From NCBI GenBank assembly GCA_026982145.1, contig JALSHQ010000350.1:1-11498 (forward strand): DNA of 11,498 nt, given 5' to 3'. Below the pieces are notes generated by a model. The model ran no database searches, was not told the origin of the DNA, and saw nothing but the letters and a program-made list of their open reading frames with translations. This DNA is from Gammaproteobacteria bacterium. GTDB taxonomy: Bacteria > Pseudomonadota > Gammaproteobacteria > SZUA-140. The translations under genes were made by a program, and so were the position numbers. Shown here in pieces: positions 5,826-11,498 of the stretch (position 1 is its first letter; every line of letters begins with the position of its first letter).

Positions 5826-8800
5826 ATGTTAAATAAACTCATTAACTGGTCAGTCACCAACCGCCTATTGGTGGTGATTGGCCTGCTGGCGCTGGCGGCG
5901 TCGGCCTCGGTTGTGATTCCGAAGCTGAATTTGGATGCCTTTCCCGATGTTACCAACGTACAGGTGGCGATCAACACTGAGGCACCGGGGTTGGCATCGG
6001 AAGAAGTCGAAAAACTGATCACCTTTCCGATTGAAGCAGTGATGTATGCGCTGCCGGATGTGGAACAGGTGCGCTCTATCTCCAAGACCGGTCTGTCTGG
6101 CATCACCGTAGTATTCAAAGAGGGCAAGGATATCTACTTTGCGCGGCAGTTGGTATTTGAACGGCTGCAATCGGCAAAAGAGCTGATCCCCTCAGGTGTG
6201 GGTACACCAGAGATTGGCCCCAACACCTCGGGTCTGGGTCAGGTTTATCAATACATGCTAGTGGCGGATGCCGGTTCAGATTTTGATGCGATGGCGTTGC
6301 GCAGTCTGAATGACTGGGTAGTGAAGCTGTTGTTGATGCCGGTAGATGGTGTCACCGACGTGCTCTCCTTTGGGGGCGATGTGCGTCAATATCAAGTGAA
6401 TCTCGATCCTTCACGTTTATTGGCTTATGGCTTAAGCCAGCAAGATGTGGTGGAAGCGTTGGAAAACAACAACAGCAATGCCGGTGGCTGGTATATGAAT
6501 CGCGGCCAAGAGCAGTTGGTGATTCGAGGCGTGGGCTGGTTGAGTGACAACGAACAAGGCTTGGCTGAACTGCGCCAGATTCCACTGAAAACGGTCGATG
6601 GCACTGTCGTTACCGTGGCACAGGTGGCGACTGTCTCGTTGGGCAGTGAGATTCGTCAGGGCGCTGTCACGATGACACGCCGGGGTGATAATGGTCAGGC
6701 TGAAGCGCTGGGTGAAGTGGTTGCGGGCATCGTCTTAAAACGCATGGGCTCTAATACCAAAAGCACCATTGATGGCATTAACAGCCGCGTGGCGTTGATT
6801 CAACAAGCTTTGCCTGACGGCGTTCGTTTTGAAGTGTTCTACGATCAATCGGACCTGATTACACAAGCAGTCACCACGGTCGTCAATGCACTGCTGCTGG
6901 CGTTTGTTTTTATTGTGGTGATACTCGCGCTGTTTTTGATGAATCTGCGCGCCACTTTTTTGGTATTGATCTCGATTCCGATCTCTATCGGCATCGCCTT
7001 GATGATCATGGCCTGGCTCGGCCTCTCTGCCAACCTGATGTCACTGGGCGGACTTGCGGTGGCGATCGGGATGTTGGTGGATGGCTCGGTGGTGATGGTG
7101 GACAACATGTTCAAACATCTCTCCCACCCCGATGCGGAGCATGACAGCGAAGTGCGGGCGCGGCTGCCGGGCAGTGATACCGATCCGCACAATGTCGAGC
7201 GAGACAAAGATGGCATCGCCCTGCGTTTACAGCAAGCCGGCAAAGAGGTGGTGCGGCCGATCTTTTTTGCCACCGCCATTATCCTAGTGGTCTTCATGCC
7301 CTTGTTTAGTTTTGAAGGGGTTGAAGCAAAATTGTTTCAACCGATGGCGATCAGCATTATGTTGGCGATTGTGGCAGCGCTGTTTGTGGCGTTGATTATC
7401 GTACCGGCGTTGGCGACTTATCTGTTTCGTCGCGGGGTGCGCGCCAAAGAGAGCTTGGTTCTAAAACCGCTGGACACGCTTTATCAGCGCAGTCTGACCT
7501 GGGCCATCAAATCACCCAAAACTGTGATCGGTGGCGCGGTGTTGTTATTGGTCTCTGCACTGGCGGTGTTGCCATTAATCGGCACAGAGTTTGTGCCTGA
7601 GCTGGAAGAGGGCACTATCAATCTGCGTGTCACACTCGCTCCCTCATCGAGTTTAGATACTGCCCTCACCGCAGCGCCTAAACTGGAAGCGATGTTGCTG
7701 GAATTTCCCGAAGTCACCTACGCCCTGAGCCGCATTGGTCGACCAGAAATTGGGGGTGACCCAGAGCCGGTGAATAACATTGAAATCTACATCGGTCTTA
7801 AACCGGTTAATCAATGGACCAGCGCGAATAATCGGCATGATTTGCAAGGCTTGATGGAGCAGAAGCTAGAGCAGCACCCCGGCCTGTTACTGAATTTCTC
7901 GCAACCGATTGCCACTCGTGTGGATGAGTTGTTATCGGGCGTAAAAGCCCAGCTGGCCATCAAACTTTTTGGCCCTGACCTAGCGGTATTGGCTGAAAAA
8001 GGCCAGGCGATTGAGAAGGCGATACAAGGCGTTGAAGGTGCAAGGGATGTGGCAATGGAACAAATTGCCGGTGAAGCGCAGCTGGTGGTGCGTCCTAAAC
8101 GCGGCGAACTGTCACGCTACGGTTTAGCGGTCGGTGATGTCATGGCGGTGGTGCGTGATGGGCTGGGCGGTCGTGCTGCTGGGCAGATTATCAGCGGTAA
8201 CGAGCGTTACGACATCTACGTGCGACTGGCAGAAGCCTATCGCATCAACCCCGATGCGATTGCCGATCTACGCCTGCAATCCCCCACCGGCGCATGGGTG
8301 CGTCTGGCCGACGTGGCGCAGATCAGCATTGAATCTGGCCCACCGCAAGTGCGTCGTGATGACGTGCAGCGCCGCGTCGTGATTCAAGCCAATGTACAAG
8401 GGCGCGACATGGGCAGCGTGGTGGCCGATATTCAGCAAGCGATTGATCAACAAGTTGACCTGCCACCGGGCTATTCGGTCGATATCGGCGGGCAGTTTGA
8501 AAACCAGCAGCGGGCGCAAAAACGGTTAAGCACCGTGGTGCCGATCTCCATCGCCTTGATTGCATTGCTGCTCTATTTTGCTTTCAACTCCATGGGGCAG
8601 GCGATGCTGATTCTGGTCAACGTGCCATTGGCCGTGATCGGCGGTGTGTTTGCGCTTTATGTCTCAGGTCAATACCTGTCAGTGCCCAGCTCTATCGGCT
8701 TTATCACCCTGTTTGGGGTGGCGGTGCTCAACGGGGTGGTGATGGTGGAGAGTATCAATCAACGCATTGCCGATGGCCTCTCGGTGGCGGATGCCGTCTT

Positions 8801-9023
8801 TGACGGCGCCACCTCGCGCTTGCGGCCAGTATTGATGACGGCGATCACCTCGGCACTGGGTTTGATTCCGATGTTGATGTCCACCGGCGTTGGGGCTGAA
8901 ATCCAAAAGCCCCTAGCAACCGTGATTGTGGGCGGGCTGCTTACCGCAACATTCTTAACGCTGTTTGTTTTACCAACCTTGTTTGCTTGGTTTTCTAGAG
9001 GCAAGTTGGCTGAGATGCGTTAG
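5826..9023 (+). CDS. czcA: Heavy-metal efflux RND pump, inner membrane (CzcA family)
   Basis: This is the proton-driven inner-membrane pump of the tripartite system. Its 1065 residues match the normal length of the HME-RND family. Visible are the TM1 segment (LLVVIGLLALAA), the porter-domain start KLNLDAFPDVTNVQV, a first TM block (residues about 350-430), a second periplasmic half, and a final TM block including FGVAVLNGVVMVESIN. The TM4 motif reads LAVAIGMLVDGSVVMVDN, with D419 at the position of C. metallidurans CzcA D408. A413 replaces D402 and D426 replaces E415, so it is not the classical DFG-type Zn/Co/Cd motif and partly resembles the CusA AIG pattern. A charged cytoplasmic loop of about 30 residues follows (434-464). 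GGGGG at 5816-5820 precedes the ATG. The substrate is a divalent metal by context; Cu/Ag cannot be excluded. Confidence 0.93.
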   Translation: MLNKLINWSVTNRLLVVIGLLALAASASVVIPKLNLDAFPDVTNVQVAINTEAPGLASEEVEKLITFPIEAVMYALPDVEQVRSISKTGLSGITVVFKEGKDIYFARQLVFERLQSAKELIPSGVGTPEIGPNTSGLGQVYQYMLVADAGSDFDAMALRSLNDWVVKLLLMPVDGVTDVLSFGGDVRQYQVNLDPSRLLAYGLSQQDVVEALENNNSNAGGWYMNRGQEQLVIRGVGWLSDNEQGLAELRQIPLKTVDGTVVTVAQVATVSLGSEIRQGAVTMTRRGDNGQAEALGEVVAGIVLKRMGSNTKSTIDGINSRVALIQQALPDGVRFEVFYDQSDLITQAVTTVVNALLLAFVFIVVILALFLMNLRATFLVLISIPISIGIALMIMAWLGLSANLMSLGGLAVAIGMLVDGSVVMVDNMFKHLSHPDAEHDSEVRARLPGSDTDPHNVERDKDGIALRLQQAGKEVVRPIFFATAIILVVFMPLFSFEGVEAKLFQPMAISIMLAIVAALFVALIIVPALATYLFRRGVRAKESLVLKPLDTLYQRSLTWAIKSPKTVIGGAVLLLVSALAVLPLIGTEFVPELEEGTINLRVTLAPSSSLDTALTAAPKLEAMLLEFPEVTYALSRIGRPEIGGDPEPVNNIEIYIGLKPVNQWTSANNRHDLQGLMEQKLEQHPGLLLNFSQPIATRVDELLSGVKAQLAIKLFGPDLAVLAEKGQAIEKAIQGVEGARDVAMEQIAGEAQLVVRPKRGELSRYGLAVGDVMAVVRDGLGGRAAGQIISGNERYDIYVRLAEAYRINPDAIADLRLQSPTGAWVRLADVAQISIESGPPQVRRDDVQRRVVIQANVQGRDMGSVVADIQQAIDQQVDLPPGYSVDIGGQFENQQRAQKRLSTVVPISIALIALLLYFAFNSMGQAMLILVNVPLAVIGGVFALYVSGQYLSVPSSIGFITLFGVAVLNGVVMVESINQRIADGLSVADAVFDGATSRLRPVLMTAITSALGLIPMLMSTGVGAEIQKPLATVIVGGLLTATFLTLFVLPTLFAWFSRGKLAEMR

Positions 9024-9045
9024 TGAGTTTTATGGCATACAATCG

Positions 9046-9095
9046 CTGCCGGCCACGCTTCTAAGAGGGTGTGTGGCTGGCGGCAGATGGTTTTT
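9046..9095 (+). terminator. Probable intrinsic terminator after czcA
   Basis: CTGCCGGCCACGC at 9046-9058 pairs with GTGTGTGGCTGGCGGCAG at 9069-9086. The result is a CTGCCG/CGGCAG outer stem and a GCCACGC inner stem with a 3-base bulge on the 3' side. A run of five T follows at 9091-9095. The four bases between stem and T-run weaken the call, so termination may be partial, with some read-through into the downstream genes. Confidence 0.5.
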
Positions 9096-9141
9096 CTGCA
9101 CTTGATGGTGCCTTTCAAAAATAGATAAGTGAGAATGCGTG

Positions 9142-10065
9142 ATGCGAATATGTTCAACTGCCCGGATAGCAAGGGCAATGGCACTGGCCGGTTTTTTTCT
9201 GGTGCCGGTAGTGAGCTGGGGAGAAGCTGGGGGAGCGTCTGGCGAAGATTTAACCCCTCTTCCGTTATCATGGTCTAACCCTGAAAAAAATTATAGCCTC
9301 GATATGTTTGCGAGCAGTGCAAGTGTGAAAATGTATGGAAATTCATTGGCTCTTTCGCGCTCATTAACAGAGGCGTCGATGTCGTCTGGCACCTCAACTC
9401 GTGATCCAGACTGGGATGGGTTAACAAGTGACACCGCACACTTTTTGGGTTATCAGCTCTCCATTATCGGCATACTTTATGTGATGCCTGCCAGCATCTC
9501 CGGCTGGACAGATGAGACCAAGAGTGACTTTAGCATGCAACAATACCGGGATAATGTGAGCCGGATAGTGTGGGACAAAGATGATTGGTGGATCAACTAT
9601 GTACTGCACCCCTACTGGGGTGGCACCTATTATGTACGTGCTCAGGAGCGGGGTTTTGGGCCGGTGGGTTCTTTCTGGTATTCAGTTGCATTGTCATCGC
9701 TATATGAATTTGGTGCTGAAGCTTTTTTTGAAGAACCCTCAATACAGGATCTGATTGTGACACCGGTAGCGGGTTATTTTGTCGGTCAATATTTTGCGGA
9801 GGTGCGTGCCAATATTCGCGAAAAGAAAAAGTCAGGTTCATTAAGCGGGCGTGATAAATTTGTGATGGTGATGACAGACCCAATCGGGGCGATGAATGCC
9901 AAGGTCGATAGCTGGTTTGGCAGAGAGACAAACGCCTCGTTGAGCCTCATGCTAGGTCCGCAGTTTCGCACGCCCGTGGTCAGCGAAACCCGTTTTGAGC
10001 AGAGCCGCCAGATGAACTACATCGGCACCTCAGACTTTGGGGTAAAGATGTCACTGCGCTGGTAG
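9142..10065 (+). CDS. Exported DUF3943-type protein of unknown function
   Basis: This 307-residue product carries an N-terminal signal-like segment (positive MRICSTARIARA, then ALAGFFLVPVVSWG). The central part matches the pattern I associate with DUF3943: HPYWGGTYY at about 156-164, then a Phe/Tyr-rich helix, then the EFGAEAFFEEPS-IQDL-IVTPVAG block from residue 189 onward. The C-terminal third has alternating strands and ends in a tryptophan (VKMSLRW), a feature of outer-membrane barrel proteins, so an outer-membrane or periplasmic location is inferred. No catalytic or metal-binding motif is apparent, and it is not His-rich. I chose ATG 9142 over GTG 9139; GTGAG at 9129-9133 could serve as a ribosome binding site. 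It sits between the czcA terminator and the CDF gene, 39 bases before the latter. Its function is unknown. Confidence 0.85.
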   Translation: MRICSTARIARAMALAGFFLVPVVSWGEAGGASGEDLTPLPLSWSNPEKNYSLDMFASSASVKMYGNSLALSRSLTEASMSSGTSTRDPDWDGLTSDTAHFLGYQLSIIGILYVMPASISGWTDETKSDFSMQQYRDNVSRIVWDKDDWWINYVLHPYWGGTYYVRAQERGFGPVGSFWYSVALSSLYEFGAEAFFEEPSIQDLIVTPVAGYFVGQYFAEVRANIREKKKSGSLSGRDKFVMVMTDPIGAMNAKVDSWFGRETNASLSLMLGPQFRTPVVSETRFEQSRQMNYIGTSDFGVKMSLRW

Positions 10066-10104
10066 TGATTTTAAATATATTAATACATTAAGGAACCTCA
10101 GGCT

Positions 10105-10989
10105 TTGGGGCACGAACATCATCATGACGTAGAAAACATGGGCGATCGCCGCCTAGGGTGGGCGATCGCGATCAACATGTTGTTGACCTTGGCGCAGGTG
10201 GTCGGCGGCATCATCTCTGGCAGCCTAGCGCTGATTGCGGATGCATTGCACAACTTCAGCGATGCGGCCTCGTTGCTGATTGCTCTGGTTGCACGAAAAA
10301 TCGGCAGGCAACCCGCAGACCATTTCAAAACCTTTGGTTACAAGCGGGCGGAGGTGATAGCGGCACTGATCAATCTAGTCACGTTGGTCATCATAGGCCT
10401 TTATCTCATTTACGAGGCGCTCTGGCGGGTTTATGAACCACAGATTATAGAGGGGTGGATGGTGATCATTGTTGCTGGCATTGCGCTGGTGATCGATGTG
10501 ATTACCGCCGTGCTGACCTACAGCATGTCGAAACATAGTATGAATATGCGCGCTGCTTTTCTACACAACGTCTCGGATGCGCTCGCTTCGGTGGGGGTGA
10601 TCATCGCGGGCAGCTTGATCTTGCTCTATGAATGGTACTGGACTGATACCGTGCTGACATTACTGATCGCCGGTTATGTGCTCTATCAGGCGGTGACGAT
10701 GCTACCTAAAACGATCCATATTTTGATGCAGGGCACACCGGAAGGAGTTGTGATCGACGAAGTGATTCAAGAGATGGGAAAAGTCGACGGTGTTTCAAAT
10801 GTTCATCACGTGCATGTTTGGCAGATGGATGAACATCACAACTCGCTAGAGGCGCATGTGGTGATTGGTGGGCTAGATGAGATGGCGAGGGTTAAAGCTG
10901 CACTGAAAGCCGAGTTGAAAAATCGTTTCGACATTACCCATTCAACCTTGGAATTTGAAGTGGATCACTGTGGTAAGGGGTGCTGTTAG
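10105..10989 (+). CDS. Cation diffusion facilitator (CzcD-like Zn/Co/Cd exporter)
   Basis: This is an inner-membrane proton-coupled antiporter exporting divalent metal from cytosol to periplasm, upstream of CzcCBA in the detoxification route. The 294-residue protein has six predicted TM helices. The two metal-site motifs are H49-N-F-S-D53 in TM2 (ADALHNFSD) and H154-N-V-S-D158 in TM5, as in Zn/Cd-type CDFs. The conserved TFGYKRAEVIAA loop is present, as is a C-terminal cytoplasmic ferredoxin-like domain (VDGVSNVHHVHVWQM). The start is taken as TTG 10105, because AAGGAA at 10090-10095 has correct spacing and the resulting His-rich head (GHEHHHD) is typical of CzcD. ATG at 10138 would remove it. 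The tail ends H-C-G-K-G-C-C, which could bind metal. The gene is probably cotranscribed with the DUF3943 gene. Confidence 0.94.
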   Translation: MGHEHHHDVENMGDRRLGWAIAINMLLTLAQVVGGIISGSLALIADALHNFSDAASLLIALVARKIGRQPADHFKTFGYKRAEVIAALINLVTLVIIGLYLIYEALWRVYEPQIIEGWMVIIVAGIALVIDVITAVLTYSMSKHSMNMRAAFLHNVSDALASVGVIIAGSLILLYEWYWTDTVLTLLIAGYVLYQAVTMLPKTIHILMQGTPEGVVIDEVIQEMGKVDGVSNVHHVHVWQMDEHHNSLEAHVVIGGLDEMARVKAALKAELKNRFDITHSTLEFEVDHCGKGCC

Positions 10990-11001
10990 CGCAGCGTTTT
11001 T
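10981..11001 (+). terminator. Possible weak intrinsic terminator at the end of the CDF gene
   Basis: GCTG (10982-10985) and CAGC (10992-10995) form a short stem, extended by a T-G pair, around the TAG stop of the CDF gene. Five T follow at 10997-11001. A larger alternative hairpin pairs TCACTGTGGTA (10965-10975) with TGCCACAGTGA (11001-11011), ten of eleven Watson-Crick plus one G-U. The small stem is weak for a terminator, so the call is tentative. Confidence 0.35.
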
Positions 11002-11014
11002 GCCACAGTGACAG

Positions 11015-11071
11015 CTCGGCTAAAACCTCAATCGACAAGGCAACGGTCTAGCAATTGAAATTTTAGCCGAG
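11015..11071. repeat. Long imperfect inverted repeat between convergent genes
   Basis: The arms 11015-11032 and 11054-11071 are complementary at 16 of 18 positions. The outer 11 bases (CTCGGCTAAAA / TTTTAGCCGAG) are perfect; then a 2-base mismatch, then TCAAT/ATTGA. The loop is 21 bases. It lies between the 3' ends of the CDF gene (+) and the His-rich gene (-), so a role as bidirectional terminator or mRNA 3'-end protector is the simplest reading. There is no clean T-run right after either arm, and a mobile small repeat is an alternative. Confidence 0.65.
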
Positions 11072-11081
11072 AATCTTGCTT

Positions 11082-11348
11082 TTAGTGGCTGTGTTCGTGG
11101 TCTTCGTTGGCATGGTCTGCATGGTCGTGATCATGCCCTTCTAATTCGCTCTCTCCATGTTGATGGTCGTGTTCGCTGCTACCTGCGGCATGGTCATGTT
11201 GATGCTCGTGCGCATGGCCGTGCTGATGTGCGTGGGTATGTTCATGGCCGTGACTGTGGCGGGTGCCATCTGCATGTGTATGCTCGTGTTCATGCTCGTG
11301 GCTGTGCTGGTGCTCATGCTCGTGAGTGTGTGGGTGGTTGCCTTCCAT
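11082..11348 (-). CDS. Histidine-rich (H-X repeat) protein, putative metal storage/buffer
   Basis: This 88-residue protein contains 33 histidines, nearly all alternating with Glu, Asp, Gln, Thr, Ala, Ser or Gly (for example THEHEHQHSHEHEHEH). It has no cysteine, no signal peptide and no membrane segment, so it should be cytoplasmic, acidic-to-neutral and unfolded without metal. Coding status is supported by a strong AAGGAG ribosome binding site with proper spacing (+ strand CTCCTT at 11358-11363) and an ATG/TAA-bounded frame. The overlapping + strand frame lacks any start signal of comparable quality. The composition suggests Ni or Zn sequestration, as known for Helicobacter Hpn, but there is no sequence-specific homology to claim. 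The gene converges on the CDF gene, and urease and metal exporters lie nearby. Low complexity means codon-level homology searches will be unreliable. Confidence 0.75.
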   Translation of the reverse strand: MEGNHPHTHEHEHQHSHEHEHEHTHADGTRHSHGHEHTHAHQHGHAHEHQHDHAAGSSEHDHQHGESELEGHDHDHADHANEDHEHSH

Positions 11349-11395
11349 TTTTGTTTCTCCTTGTTTTTATAAGCGATTAATAGCCATTTATGGCT
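11349..11395 (-). promoter_or_regulatory. Upstream control region of the His-rich gene: RBS, -10 candidate and palindrome
   Basis: Reading the - strand, AAGGAG (complement of 11358-11363) precedes the ATG by about nine bases. TATAAA (complement of 11366-11371) is a -10 candidate, but at this position the start site would fall very close to the ribosome binding site, so it is uncertain. A perfect palindrome AGCCAT-TT-ATGGCT lies at 11382-11395, across where the spacer and -35 would be, and no good -35 hexamer is visible. It could be an operator for a metal regulator. The remaining bases 11396-11498 contain no gene; they hold a T9 run (11481-11489) and a GAGCC/GGCTC pairing (11442-11446 with 11464-11468). 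Confidence 0.35.
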
Positions 11396-11498
11396 GATGT
11401 TTCAGTGTCATCTACGGCCTGATATAACGGCTAAGATTCGGGAGCCTTTAAGATACCCTTTTTGGCTCGCTGTGCTTTTATTTTTTTTTGGATTATCT

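Noticed and set aside
9102..9129. TTGATG/GATAAG as a promoter for the DUF3943 gene
   Set aside because: The -10 matches only four of six bases with a 16-base spacer, and the start site would lie about six bases before the ATG. Too weak to claim, although some promoter after the czcA terminator is likely.
11157..11372. A 71-residue hydrophobic + strand frame (Met/Val/Leu-rich) opposite the His-rich gene
   Set aside because: It is the antisense reading of the CAT/CAC/GAG repeats, which automatically gives Met, Val and Leu codons. The - strand frame has the good ribosome binding site.
11442..11489. GAGCC/GGCTC pairing followed by a T9 run as an intrinsic terminator of an off-window gene
   Set aside because: The stem is five pairs with a 17-base loop and lies 12 bases before the T-rich stretch, so it does not form a convincing terminator.

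Overview
This window most likely comes from a gammaproteobacterial chromosome of intermediate GC content. The basis is the urease gene order, the CzcCBA and CDF protein sequences and the AAGGAG-type ribosome binding sites. I cannot name a genus from sequence alone. No phage, transposon, CRISPR, rRNA or tRNA signal was seen.

Bases 2-2678 are the distal half of a urease cluster on the + strand: the C-terminal 294 codons of ureC (the gene begins before the window), then ureE, ureF and ureG, tightly packed. Together they give the nickel active-site subunit plus the nickel-delivery and GTPase maturation proteins. UreA, UreB and UreD must lie upstream if the system is complete.

Bases 2679-9095 hold a heavy-metal efflux operon. 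A 171-base gap contains a good sigma70-type promoter (TTGACA, 18 bp, TAAATT). It is followed by a small exported His-rich protein resembling CzcI, then the outer-membrane factor (CzcC type), the periplasmic adaptor with a His-rich N-terminus (CzcB type) and the RND pump (CzcA type). A hairpin-plus-T-run follows czcA.

Bases 9142-10989 hold two more + strand genes: an exported DUF3943-type protein of unknown role and a cation diffusion facilitator (CDF) with a His-rich N-terminus, a TTG start and a Cys-rich tail. The likely division of labour is that the CDF moves metal from cytosol to periplasm and CzcCBA moves it out of the cell, with the His-rich segments as buffers or sensors. The DUF3943 protein is the unexplained member.

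Bases 11082-11348 on the - strand encode an 88-residue protein that is more than one third histidine, almost entirely alternating H-X, with a strong ribosome binding site. It converges on the CDF gene across an imperfect long inverted repeat. With urease nearby, a nickel or zinc storage protein similar in concept to Hpn is plausible. No metal-responsive regulator is encoded in the window. The most novel-looking elements are the H-X protein, the DUF3943 gene in a metal-efflux locus, a predicted RNA helix that would hide the czcC ribosome binding site, and the non-canonical TM4 metal/proton motif in the RND pump.
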